From the NCBI RefSeq assembly GCF_026914265.1, contig NC_069122.1, positions 34,523,473 through 34,587,472 on the forward strand: DNA of 64,000 nucleotides. The letters run 5' to 3'. This stretch comes from Mya arenaria (Eukaryota; Mollusca; Bivalvia; Myida; Myidae). Position numbers and translations under genes: made by a program. Positions 1 to 11,255 of the stretch are shown in pieces (position 1 is the stretch's first letter; the number at the start of each line of letters is the position of its first letter). The notes beneath the pieces were generated by a model, which saw nothing but the letters and a program-made list of their open reading frames with translations, made no database searches and was not told the origin of the DNA.

Positions 1-3000
1 CTTAGACCCACTCTCACCCTAAGATCCACTCTCACCCTTAGATCCACTAGATCCACTCTCACACTTAGACCCACTCTCGACATAAGACCCACTCTCACCA
101 TAAGACCCACTCTCACCCTTAGATCCACTCTCACCTAAAGACCCACTCTCACCCTAAGGGCCACTTTCACCCTTAGATCCAGTCTCACCCTAAGGGCCAC
201 TTTCACCCTAAGGGCCACTCTCACCCTAAGACCCACTCTCACCATAAGACCCACTCTCTAGCTTGACCCAATCTCTCCCTTAGACCCACGCTCACCCTTA
301 GATCCACTCTCAATCTAAGTGTCACTCTCACCCTAAGGGCCACTCTCACCCTAAAACCCACTCTTACCCTAAGCTCCACTCTCACACGAAGATCCACACT
401 CATCCTAAGACCCACTCTTACCCTTAAACCCACTCTTACCGTAGACCCCATCTCATCCACTCTTACCCTGAGTTCCACTCTCACACTGAGACCCCAGCTC
501 ACCCACTCTTACCCAAAGACTCCCTATAACCATGAGACCCCCTCTCACCCCCTTTTACCCTAAGACCCACTCTCACCCTAAGAACCCCTTTTACCCACTC
601 TTACCCTTAGACTCCCTCTAACCCTGCGACCCCCTCTCACCCCGTCTCCCCTTTACTCCCACTCATTCCATAAGCACCTCCCCCTCACATACTCTTACCC
701 TAAAACCATATCTCACCAACTCTTACCCTAAAACCCACTCTAACCCTAAGACCCCCATCTCAGCCACTCTTACCCTAAGATCCACTCTAACAATGAGACA
801 CCTTCTCACCCACTCTTATCCTAACACCCCCTCTCACCCACTCTTACCCTAAGGCCCCTCTCACCCGCTTTTACTCTAAGACCCACTCTTACCGCAAGGT
901 GCCCTTATACCCCTCTTACTCTTGGACCCCCTCATACCCTGAGACCCATACACACCCACTATTACCCTAAGACCACCTCTCACCGACTCTCTACCTAAGA
1001 CCCCTCTCACAAACTCTTACCATAATACCCACTCTCACGCTGAGAACCCCTCTCATCCACTCTTACCCTAATACTCCCTCTCACTCTGATTCCATTTTCA
1101 CACCCCTTTACCCTAACACCCACTCTTACACTAACACCCCCTCTCGCCAACTCTTACCCTAAGACCCCCTCTCACCCACTCTAACCCTAAGACCCCCTCT
1201 CACCCACTCTTACCCTAAGACCTCTTCTCGCTCACTCTCACGCTAAGACCCTCTCTCAACTATTCTTACCCTTAGACCTCCTCTCGCCCCTTCTTACCCT
1301 AAGACCCACTCTCACTTTAAGACCCCCTCTCACCAACTCTTACCCGAAAACCAACTCTTACCCTATGACCCCATCTCATCCACTCTTACCCAAAGATCCA
1401 CTATCACCCTGAGACCCCCTCTCACCCAACCTTACCATAAGACTCCCTCTTATACTGAGACCCCCTCGCACCCCCTCTAACTCTAAGATCCCCTCTCACC
1501 CAAAGACCCCATTTCACCCCCTCTTACCCAAACACCAACTCTTACCCTAAGACCATCTCTCACCCACTCTTACCCTAAGACCCCCTCTCACCCACTCTAA
1601 CCCTAAGACCCCCTCTCACCCACTCTTACCCTAAGACCCCCTCTCACCCACTCTTACCCTAACACCCCCTCTCGCCAACTCTTACCCTAAGACCCCCTCT
1701 CACCCACTCTAACCCTAAGACTCCCTCTCACCCACTCTTACCCTAAGACCCCCTCTCACCCACTCTAACCCTAAGACCCCCTCTCACCCACTCTTACCCT
1801 AAGACCCCCTCTCACCCACTCTAACCCTAACACCCCCTCTCGCCAACTCTTACCCTAAGACCCCCTCTCACCCACTCTAACCCTAAGACCCCCTCTCACC
1901 CACTCTTACCCTAAGACCCCTTCTCGCTCACTCTCACGCTAAGACCCTCTCTCAACTATTCTTACCCTAAGACCTCCTCTCGCCCTTCTTACCCTAAGAC
2001 CCACTCTCACTTTAAGACCCCCTCTCACCAACTCTTACCCGAAAACCAACTCTTACCCTATGACCCCATCTCATCCACTCTTACCCAAAGATCCACTCTC
2101 ACCCTAAGACCCCCTCTCACCCAACCTTACCATAAGACTCCCTCTTATACTGAGACCCCCTCACACCCCCTCTAACCCTAAGATCCCCTCTCACCCAAAG
2201 ACCCCCTTTCACCCCCTCTTACCCAAACACCCACTCTTACCCTAAGACCATCTCTCACCCACTCTTACCCTAAGACCCCCTCTTACCCCCTCTTATCCTA
2301 AGTCCCACTCTCACCCACACTTACCCTAAGACCCTCTCTCACCCACTCTCACCTTAAGACCCCCTCTCACCTACTCTTACCCTAAACCCCACTCTTACCC
2401 TAACACCCAATCTCACCCACTCTTCCCCTAAGATCAGCTCTCACCCAGAGACCCTCTCTCACCCACTCTTACCCTAAGACTCGCTCTAACCCTGAGACCC
2501 TCTCTCGCCAACTCTTACCCTTAGACCCACTCATACCCTGAGACCCCCTCTCAACCCCTCTTGACCTAGCACTCACTCTCACCCTAAGACCCCCCTCTCA
2601 CCCTCTCTTACTCTAAGACCCACTCTCACCCTCAAATCCCCTCTCACCTACTCTTACCCTAAGACCCCATCTCACCCTCTCTTACCCTTACACCCACTCT
2701 AACCCTGAAACCCACTCTAACCCTGAGACCCCCTCTCACCCCCACTTACCCTAACACCCACTCTCACCCTGAGACCCCTTCCCCCCTCTGACACTTACAC
2801 CCACTCTTACCCTGGGACCCTCGCTCACTCCCTCTTACCCTAACATCCATTCTTACCCTAAGACCAACCCTCAACCCCTCTTACTAACACCCATTCTAAC
2901 CCCAGTACCCCCTCTCACCCTCTCTTACCTTAACATCCACTCTCATCCTAAGACTCCCGCTCACCCCCTCTTACCCTAACACCCACTCACACCCTAAGAC

Positions 3001-5110
3001 CACATCTCACCCCTCTTACACTAACACCTACTCTAACCATTGGATCCCCGCTCACCCCCTCTTACCCTAACACCCACTCACACCCTAAGACCACATATCA
3101 CCCCACTTACACTAACACCCACTCTAACCCTGGGATCCCCGCTCACCCCCTCTTACCCTAACAACCACTCTCACCCTAAGACCACCCCTCACCCACTCTT
3201 ACTCTAAAACCCACTCTCACCCTAAGACCACCCTCTCCCCTCTTACCCTAACACCCACTCTCACCCTGAGACCCCCTTCCCCCCTCTGACACTTACACCC
3301 ACTCTTACCCTGGGACCCTCGCTCACTCCCTCTTACCCTAACATCCATTCTTACCCTAAGACCAACCCTCAACCCCTCTAACTAACACCCATTCTAACCC
3401 CAGTACCCCCTCTCACCCTCTCTTACCTTAACATCCACTCTCATCCTAAGACTCCCCCTCACCCCCTCTTACCCTAACATCCATTCTCACCCTAAGACCA
3501 ACCCTCAACCCCTCTTACTCTAACACCCACTCTCACCCTAAGACCACCCCTCAGCCCCTCTTACCCTAACACCCACTCTCACCCTAAGACCAACCCTCAC
3601 CCCCTCTTACCCTAACACCCACTCTCACCCTAAGACCAACCCTCAACCCCTCTTACTCTAACACCCACTCTCACCCTAAGACCACCCCTCAGCCCCTCTT
3701 ACCCTAACACCCACTCTCACCCTAAGACCACCCCTCACCCCCTCTTACCCTAACACCCACTCTCACCCTAAGACCACCCCTCACCCCCTCTTACTCTAAC
3801 ACCCACTCTCACCCTAAGACCACCCTCTCCCCTCTTACCCTAACACCCACTCTCACCCTGAGACCCCCTTCCCCCCTCTGACACTTACACCCACTCTTAC
3901 CCTGGGACCCTCGCTCACTCCCTCTTACCCTAACATCCATTCTTACCCTAAGACCAACCCTCAACCCCTCTAACTAACACCCATTCTAACCCCAGTACCC
4001 CCTCTCACCCTCTCTTACCTTAACATCCACTCTCATCCTAAGACTCCCCCTCACCCCCTCTTACCCTAACACCCACTCTCACCCTAAGACCAACCCTCAA
4101 CCCCTCTTACTCTAACACCCACTCTCACCCTAAGACCACCCCTCAGCCCCTCTTACCCTAACACCCACTCTCACCCTAAGACTCCCCCTCACCCCCTCTT
4201 ACCCTAACACCCACTCTCACCCTAAGACCAACCCTCAACCCCTCTTACTCTAACACCCACTCTCACCCTAAGACCACCCCTCAGCCCCTCTTACCCTAAC
4301 ACCCACTCTCACCCTAAGACCAACCCTCAACCCCTCTTACTCCAACACCCACTCTCACCCTAAGACCAACCCTCAACCCCTCTTACTCTAACACCCACTC
4401 TCACCCTAAGACCACCCCTCACTCCCTCTTACCCTAACACCCACTCTCACCCTAAGACCAACCCTCACCCACTCTTACCCTAACACCTACTCTTACCCTG
4501 GGACCCCCGCCCACCCCCTCTTACCCTAACACCCACTCTCACCCTAAGACCACTTCTCACCTCCTCTTACCCTAACACCCACTCTTACCCTGGGACCCCC
4601 ACCCACCCCCTCTAACCCTAACACCCACTCTCACCCTAAGACCACCCCTCACCCCCTCCTACCCTAACACTTACTCTTACCCTGGGACCCCCGCCCACCT
4701 CCTCTAACCCTAACACCGACTCTCACCCTAAGACCACCCCTCACCCCCTCTTACCCTAACACCCACTCTAACCCTGGTACCCCCTCTCATCCCTTCTTAC
4801 CCTAACACCCACTCTCACCCTAAGACCACCTCTCACCCCCACTTACCCTAACACCCACTCTAACCCTGGGACCCCTCTCACACCCTCTTACCCTAACACC
4901 CACTCTCACCCTAAGCCCACCCCTCACCCCCTCTTAACCTAACACCCACTCTTACCCTGGCACCCTCTCTCACTATAAGACCCCTTCTCACCCACATTTA
5001 CCCTAAGATCCACTCACCCTAAGACCACCCCTCACCCTCTCTTACCCTAACACTCACTCATAACCCTGGAACCTTCTCTCACTATAAGACCCACGTTTTA
5101 TCTTAGACCC
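1..5110. repeat. CCCTAA-containing minisatellite array 1
   Basis: Degenerate tandem array built on an 18-bp unit close to ACCCTAAGACCCACTCTC, alternating with 28-bp versions; in 3450-4500 the two combine into a 46-bp period. The plus strand is very poor in G. Larger internal duplications are visible: a block beginning near 2785 recurs near 3277 and 3867. The array runs off the left window edge and decays into unique sequence at about 5110-5280. The same flank follows the second array at 26.5 kb. Reading frames across it arise only because the unit lacks stops. Confidence 0.95.
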
Positions 5111-5430
5111 ACTCTTACCCAAAGACTTTCTTTTACTCATAGGTGAATAATTCCAACTCCCGCCCTTAAAATTTCAACAACCCACTTCACCATCAGACAC
5201 ATTCTCTCAGTCCCACACTTACTCTAAGACGCACTATCATTTTAAGACCATTTCTCACCCTAAGACACACTATCACGTTGTTTTGCTAATAAGATTGTAG
5301 TTTCAATTGCATTATGCGGAATTTATGTAACCACATTATAAAAATGCAAATTCAGTTTAACCTGTAAAATAAAACAGAACTTTTAAACGCAAACGATAAG
5401 ACATGAGCCTTGTAGAAATTATAGTTTTTA

Positions 5431-5455
5431 GACTGTCGGCTGCAAGCCGACAGTC
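5431..5455. repeat. Perfect 11-bp hairpin
   Basis: GACTGTCGGCT and its exact reverse complement flank a 3-nt loop. A 12-bp perfect palindrome, GCGACTAGTCGC, lies about 25 bp further on. Together they mark the left edge of the A-specific spacer and may be the end of an inserted element. The family is not identified. Confidence 0.7.
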
Positions 5456-5769
5456 TTTAGAGAGCGGTATTTCAGAAACGCGACTAGTCGCCTGACACGA
5501 CATATTGACATGAATATATTAATACACACCACCTGTGTAGCAACAGAACTACTTACGTGAATGCGGGGCGTCAAGTACTTGCTTATGTGTATTTAACGCG
5601 TTATTGCCTTTTTATGACAAACATTGCGTGTTACTCTTAGTATAGTTGTACTTGCAATTTGGTGAGTTTTATTGAACAAAGTAATGAAAAATAATGAAAG
5701 TATAGCATTTACATATGAAGTCATTTTACCCTACAACCAATAGTAAGCTACACCACATGTTTGCACCCC

Positions 5770-5783
5770 GTGTGACGTCACAC
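5770..5783. promoter_or_regulatory. CRE-like 14-bp palindrome
   Basis: GTGTGACGTCACAC is a perfect palindrome containing the full CREB/ATF site TGACGTCA. No gene start is recognised next to it, so function is unproven; chance is possible. Confidence 0.3.
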
Positions 5784-6448
5784 ATATCCCGGCATTCAAG
5801 ACTGACCCGGCAAACCCCGGCAAAGAACATATTTTATGAATGAAAGCTGTTAAGAAATAAATCATACGCGGTTAAAGAGTATATATCATGTAATATTTTG
5901 TTAAATAGCTTTTATGTTTCAAATGATTTATTTTCAGCAGCAATCGAACTATTGTATTTGTTTGAGTAAGTTATTCGGATTATCACAGTGTGTCAACGTT
6001 ATGCCTATTGTTATTTTGCACTATACGGTGTAGTTTTTAAAGTCATACACAGTATGGCGGCGATTATGCGGAAATAAAATTGAATGTTACTTCGAACACG
6101 TTCCTCTACAAAATGACCAACCTGTAATAAAATGAGCTGCCAGGAAGTGATCGATTTCGGACACGAAGGTACATGTACATTAGTCTGAAATAATAGACGT
6201 GTTATACGGGATTCTTCCAATCCCTAACGTCTAAACGGGTTTGTGCAAAAAGCGGGAGTGTGTGAAAAATATTGAAATTGTATTAAATGAAGTATTTTAT
6301 GGTTGAAATAGATAATAAAGGTTTATATTCATATTTTAGCATGGAAGTGCAAAGCTATTTTGCAAAAAAAAAGCATTTAATGCATTAAAACACAGTTTTT
6401 ACTTTTCCATTGAAAGTAAAGTTGACTGACACAGACAACAATTATGCC

Positions 6449-6642
6449 AAGCGGAACAACTTGACCCATTCGTAATAACTCGGCCACCTTCGACAAGCTT
6501 CGAGATAATACAATCGGAACAACTCGGCCATGGCCGACCAATGGGAACACCTAGGCCATTATCCAACAGGAATTGACTATCTCGAAGCTTACAGAAGATG
6601 ACGAGTTGTTACAATTGATGGCCGAAATGTTCCGATTGTTGT
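6449..6642. repeat. Imperfect inverted repeat with CGGAACA...CTCGGCCA motif
   Basis: Two arms carrying CGGAACAAC, CTCGGCCA and TCGACAAGCTTCGAGATA-like sequence face each other around GGCCATGGCC. The same CGGAACA/CTCGGCCAT motif forms the termini of the element at 8607-9224 and its copy at 30618-31285, so this is probably a remnant of the same repeat family. Confidence 0.6.
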
Positions 6643-6833
6643 AAAATTGTGAACTGCAGCCTTGCAGGTGCCCTTCATGTATATATTGTTATGTTTTGAC
6701 AGAATGAAATGAAGAAAAAAACATCAACTCATAATTATTTGCTGGATATTACTTTTTGGTTACGGAATTTATATAAAATAACATTATCTGGTAATATTTC
6801 TTGTTTTTATGAAATGTTATAGACGCAATATGC

Positions 6834-6968
6834 TTTAACCCCGGAACTTTATCCACTTATCTGTTATCGTTTTTGAGTTGTCACAAAGTCCTGCTATGCA
6901 TAATGTTTCAAATAAAATATCCTAAACAATCTCACAACTCACAAGTATTTGAATTGAACTTTGTCGAC
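6834..6968 (-). repeat. Tandem copy of the exon 4 tail downstream of gene A
   Basis: The sequence coding the last residues of exon 4 (CAGGACTTTGTGATA-like) is repeated about 125 bp further on, at about 6880-6910. Both copies share flanking words such as AACTTT(A/G)TC. Gene B has the same arrangement, so the duplication predates the split of A and B. Confidence 0.65.
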
Positions 6969-7036
6969 TTATTTAGTAATTTGGTTTATCACAAAGTCCT
7001 GCTGTGTATAAAGTGTGTCATTAAAATGAATACTTC

Positions 7037-7161
7037 CTAAGTATCGTCCCTGGTCCGATTGTAAATCAGTTCTTCCAAGCATTCTAGGGCTAATGGCTGG
7101 AAATCGAGGAAAAACTTATTGGCAAACAGCATTTCACTTTTTGCTAACCTTTGCAAATCAC
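7037..7161 (-). CDS. Gene A exon 4 (C-terminal, truncated)
   Basis: Follows a TATTTTCAG acceptor and opens with GDLQRLAKSE, then LFANKFFLDFQ and ALECLEELIYNRT. It contains the Lys (LFANKF) that in C2GnT1 contacts UDP and the Cys of the N-to-C-terminal disulfide. The frame ends at TRDDT, while B reads TRDEYLG; one base is missing relative to B, removing about 25 C-terminal residues. Confidence 0.8.
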
Positions 7162-7704
7162 CTGAAAATAGAATGGATTTTGAATTACACAATTTATAAA
7201 CATGTTTTTGTCGTGGTTTTACTCGCAATACCAATATCAAGTTTGATTTAAACCATATCTGGAAATCTTTGTTTTAAAAGTGATTCTTCATTATTTGAAA
7301 CTCCATTACCTACTTTTAAGCAGAACACAATAGTATTGAAATTATGTTTTCATATTGGAAATTTTGTTTAGTTCTCTTTTTTTTCATTTCTTTCTCCTTA
7401 TATTAATTTTTGCTTTGGGGAGAAAATTTATCTGAAAAACAAAAATATACAAGAACTACCACTGATGCAAAGCAATGGTCGCCATATGTTTCTTTGTTTA
7501 GTGAATTATTATATATATAGAAATGATGACAAACTAATTTGATATAGGTTTATTTTAAAAAGTTTCGGTTTCAATGATACACCTCATGGAGGTTCTCGTC
7601 CAGTCAATATGTACACTTATAGGTTGGGGAATCACGTGACTTAAAGGGGTTCTCAAATAGGTCACCACGGGTCACAACCGATGTAAACAAAAAAGTAAGT
7701 GACG

Positions 7705-8048
7705 TTAAAGCTGCACACTCACAGATTTACCGTTTTTCAAACACTTTTATTTATTGCTTTGGACTTAGCAATTTTGTGTAAATATCTGCTAACCAGTGAT
7801 GTGCTGACAAAAAATCAGATCGCTGATTTTCATATTTCCATTCGAAATTTAATGTTTTATGGCTTAAACCGTTACTTACGGTTTAAGAAAAATGCATAAT
7901 ACATCAATTCTGGGACGGAAATATGAAAAGCTGGTCTTATGTCAACAGTCTTTTGTCACTGTTTGCAGATAATTACGCAAAAATTTGCTTGTTCAAAGAC
8001 AAAAAAATAGTGGTCAAAAGTTCAATCTGTGAGAGTGCAACTTTAAAT
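7705..8048. mobile_element. MITE with CTCACAGATT termini in gene A intron 3
   Basis: Ends are inverted repeats: AAAGCTGCACACTCACAGAT at the left and the reverse of AAAGTTGCACTCTCACAGAT at the right. The matching place in gene B (near 29650) lacks it and reads GACGTTGATTTC, which is a preoccupied/empty-site comparison and suggests TA duplication. About 344 bp with no coding content. Relatives lie at 54408, 46886 (truncated) and 63411 (partial). Confidence 0.8.
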
Positions 8049-8371
8049 TTCTAAATATTATTTTGACAGATAAGACATGAATTTTTTTTAGCATATAAAA
8101 GACTATGATATTTTCTTCTGCCACACTTGCGAAATATTTCAGATTGCTTGTAGTTTAATGGTGCAATATTTGGCCAAAAGGTTAGCAGTAGATCTTTCTA
8201 CAAAATTCTGTCAAGTTGAAATTTTGGCCAAGGATTGCATCCAAGGCGAATATAACGCACACTCTTTATTTCCTGCTACAATAATTTATCTACAGCCAAA
8301 AGGCAAACAATAATTTGCCGATGCACAAAATCCATATGTTTCGCACAAAAATTCATGCGAAAATAATTTAC

Positions 8372-8500
8372 CGACGCCTAAAATGCAGATATTTCGGACA
8401 AACTTCCCTTTGCAGAGATCTTCTTGTTCATCAAACCCCCACTGCTTGTAGCGAGTCAACGACGATGTGTATGTGTGGTTTGGATTAGCCAAGTAATTAC
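8372..8500 (-). CDS. Gene A exon 3
   Basis: 129 nt, phase 1 at both ends, between a TTTTAG acceptor and a GTAAAT donor. Encodes NYLANPNHTYTSSL, TRYKQW and then CKGKFVRNICILGV. The Cys-x5-Arg-x2-Cys spacing equals that of C2GnT1 (Cys372, Arg378, Cys381 from memory). The same 129-nt length is kept in B, C and D. Confidence 0.85.
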
Positions 8501-8606
8501 CTAAAACAAATTTACGTCATCTATCAACAAATTGCGAAACATGCAAACATAAAGCTTACAGGCTCAAAAATAGACGGCTTTTAAAATCATGACAGGTGAC
8601 CTGATT

Positions 8607-9224
8607 TCAATCGGAACATCTCGGCCATTTCCCATCGAAAACAACGGTGCAATATTCAGTACTTCGTAAAACTAAAATACCAATATAAATTAATTGTAGT
8701 GTAACAGCGTGTAATTTATACATAAATAATGAAGATTTTTTAGAGTAAAGTCCTCAGACTTACATTCTAATGTGAAATAACTACGCGATTATCCGTTTGC
8801 AGCGAAGATAAATGTTTAAATTTCTGACATTGTTAACCGATAATGCAGCAGTCAATTGTAGCCACGCCGCCCCATCCCCCCCCCCCCCAGGACCGGGGGT
8901 ATACTGGTGATAGCGGTGGAAATGGGCCGTGTTTTTTACCTTTCAGGTGGCCCCGCAGTGCCGGGTGAATGCGGTGGTTTTGTCTTCGTACAAAAGATAA
9001 CGGGGAATGGACCTTACCTAGGATTCCTGGGACTGCGGGGGCATTTGGTGGGGATTTTACTAGCAGTTCGTCCCCGCAGAGCAGGAATTTTACCCGGGCT
9101 TGGCTGGACCGTAAGTCCCCGCTATTCTCCGGACCTGGGAGGGCCTCAGTTACAATTGACTGGTGCATAATATTCATCCGAGGTGGTTTTCGATGAGAAC
9201 AATTACCGATGTGTTCCGATTGAT
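8607..9224. mobile_element. Inverted-repeat element in gene A intron 2
   Basis: Left end TCAATCGGAACATCTCGGCC and, further in, CATCGAAAAC; right end carries the reverse (GTTTTCGATGAGAAC... GTGTTCCGATTGA). A second element is nested inside at 8843-9168. Gene B carries the same nested pair at the matching intron, so both insertions predate the A/B duplication. Confidence 0.7.
8843..9168. mobile_element. Nested GC-rich MITE
   Basis: Inverted ends ATGCAGCAGTCAATTGTA and TACAATTGACTGGTGCAT. The interior is unusually GC-rich for this window (CCCCCAGGACCGGGGGTAT, GGCCCCGCAGTGCCGGG). Frames inside are short and not conserved with the gene B copy at 30916-31232, so I do not call a protein. Confidence 0.7.
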
Positions 9225-9821
9225 ATTTTTTGTGCATAAAAAGATATTTTACGCATCTGCGATGTGTTACCAAAAATGACGAGTGTGATAGAAACATATA
9301 TTTTCAGGAGTGGAAACATAGTTTTTCAATAATCACGATTGAAATAAACTACGATTAAACACTGATTTTTTTACCTTTCTTTTATGCTTATTTTTGGAGT
9401 TTTATAGTATTTATTTTCTAAATTACCCCCTTTTTGAAAATTATACCTGGTGACTTTAGTGTCAATTTTCTATCTTCGGTTTGATGAGAACAAGTTATCT
9501 AATATTCTTTTTATAGATTATTATTCGCTCATTTTTAGTGCAAAAAAAATATAAACAGTTATCAATGCATTTATGTTCCAAACATTAACAAAAAACACTT
9601 GTAATCCAAGCGGTGCATGAATACATTCATTTAACTTACTTCGCCGCCATCGTTTGAATGAAAATTTGAAAGGTTGAATTGATATTTTCACTGTTGTTAT
9701 TTCAATGATAAAACTCAACATTGTTTCGAAAAGCATAAAAGAAAACATATGAATGGAAATATACATCAAAGAACAACAAAGATCAGTTAATAAATTATGT
9801 TTAAACACAATACTTTTTTAC

Positions 9822-10048
9822 CATTATAAGAACCGGGAACATTTAAATGAGTGTTGGAATTCAGCGTGGAAAAGTATGTTTCATCAGGTACGTCTGTTTT
9901 TCGTGTCCACTCTAGTAAGTCCTTTGCCCTTTGGTCATGGAGGAGATAATCCACGTAGCCCCTACTGGCTACTATGTGTACGGAGCCTTTTGAAGGTCTA
10001 ATATTATGAGGGGCTGGTCCAGCACTCGACCAACGTTTCGTATTGGCC
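9822..10048 (-). CDS. Gene A exon 2
   Basis: 227 nt, entered in phase 2 after TTTTAAG and left in phase 1 at a GTAAAA donor. Encodes ANTKRWSSAGPAPHNI, GSVHIVASRGYVDYLLHD, LLEWTRKTDVPDET and LNVPGSYN. The Glu of PDE aligns with the catalytic base of C2GnT1. Intact. Confidence 0.85.
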
Positions 10049-10143
10049 CTTAAAACAAATATATGTTCGTAGCCATATAATCGATAGATGTGGTTAAAAC
10101 TACCCATTTTCAGGTTTACAACACTCACCTTTGAATTTTGTTA

Positions 10144-10165
10144 TCATTCATTCATTCATTCAATT
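10144..10165. repeat. Short (ATTC)n tract
   Basis: About five ATTC units in gene A intron 1, just upstream of exon 2. Confidence 0.8.
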
Positions 10166-10278
10166 CAATCATTATGTCGTATTTGATAACACTACCCTTT
10201 AATTGGTGAGTAATCATTTACTATGTCGTATTTGATTTCTTTGGAACTTAGCGATGGAAAAAAGTATTCGTAGGAATA

Positions 10279-10759
10279 CAGTGTGTGTTTACCATGTGAT
10301 AAATTACGTCATAAATGCTGCGTCGGAAGGCAATATTTTGCTTCAAATGAAGACTTCAAACAAAGATATCTTTACTATGCTTTTATCATATTAAATGAAA
10401 CATGGCGCAGTCTTTGTCGCTTACATAGCCCTGCCTTCGGTCTTTTGCTAGAGTTTGATTGGGAGTTTTGTTTCTAAACATATTTCGACAAACCTTATCA
10501 CAAAACCACCACCTGATGTTGCACTGTCAAAACATTATTTTTGAAACAGGTGTGTCGAAATGTTCGAAAAAAAAGCTAATCAAACCCCGGTAATAAAACG
10601 AAGGCGGTGTTCCTTATGCGACATAGACTGCTCTTTGTTTTATTTAAAATTGTGAGGGAAAATACAAGTTATCATTGTTTTAAGTCATCATTCAAACCAA
10701 AATGTTGCCTTCTGACGTAGCATTTGTGACGTAATTTATCACGTAGTATACGAACACTG
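10279..10759. mobile_element. Foldback element in gene A intron 1
   Basis: The two halves are inverted copies of each other over about 200 bp: CAGTGTGTGTTTACCATGTG... with AAATTACGTCATAAATGCTG on the left, and the reverse of GTGACGTAATTTATCACGTA...CACTGG on the right. The arms also share GCAGTCT(A/T)TGTCGC. A near-copy of the right arm's end plus 40 bp of flank recurs at 10968-11037. Confidence 0.75.
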
Positions 10760-10967
10760 GAAAAACAGATTTTACTTAACGCAAAAACATATATAAGTTT
10801 AACTTACATGCACTTAAATAAAGAAGTAAATATGTTTGTATTAATGCGGTTCATTTGAGAATGAAAACATCACGCCAGTGCGCGGTTAATCACGGAGTAT
10901 GAAGGGTTTGTGCACTAATCCATTTTCTCATACAAAGATGAACAGCAATTTTAAACCAGTCTATGCG

Positions 10968-11037
10968 TGACGTTATTTATCACGTGGTATACGCACACTG
11001 GAATAACAGATTTTACTTAACGCAAAAACATATATTA
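10968..11037. repeat. Second copy of foldback terminus
   Basis: Repeats 10727-10797 with few changes (GTATACG-ACACTGGAA, AACAGATTTTACTTAACGCA). It is either a partial second element or a small duplication. Confidence 0.7.
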
Positions 11038-11255
11038 GTGATACATGCCACAAGATTGAAGCACCCTGCTAAATCTGTACGATTCTATAGTGTTCAACAG
11101 CAATATGTGTGGCATTTTTTCATGTTCTAACTGCATAAATGGCTGTAGTATTTATTTATAAATATATGTTTCAAATAAAAATATATCCCTCGCTCCCTCC
11201 CATTGTTTTAAATGTATAAACTAAACTAAATCTCATGACCTAACTATATACGTAC

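Larger units (their letters stand above)
5281..6833. other. A-specific spacer without a recognised gene
   Basis: About 1.4 kb of this stretch (5430-6830) has no counterpart at the matching position next to gene B (near 26.9 kb). It holds a perfect hairpin, a CRE-like palindrome and an imperfect inverted repeat, listed separately. I see no convincing coding exon. Confidence 0.5.

Noticed and set aside
239-502. Arg/Val-repeat reading frame in array 1
   Set aside because: It is a translation of the minisatellite; the unit simply lacks stops in that frame.
1-5110. True interstitial telomere block
   Set aside because: CCCTAA is embedded in an 18-28-bp unit and never forms long uninterrupted hexamer runs, so I call only telomere-like words.
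8833-9297. 154-codon minus-strand frame and overlapping plus-strand frames
   Set aside because: They lie inside the nested GC-rich MITE; the gene B copy does not keep the same protein.
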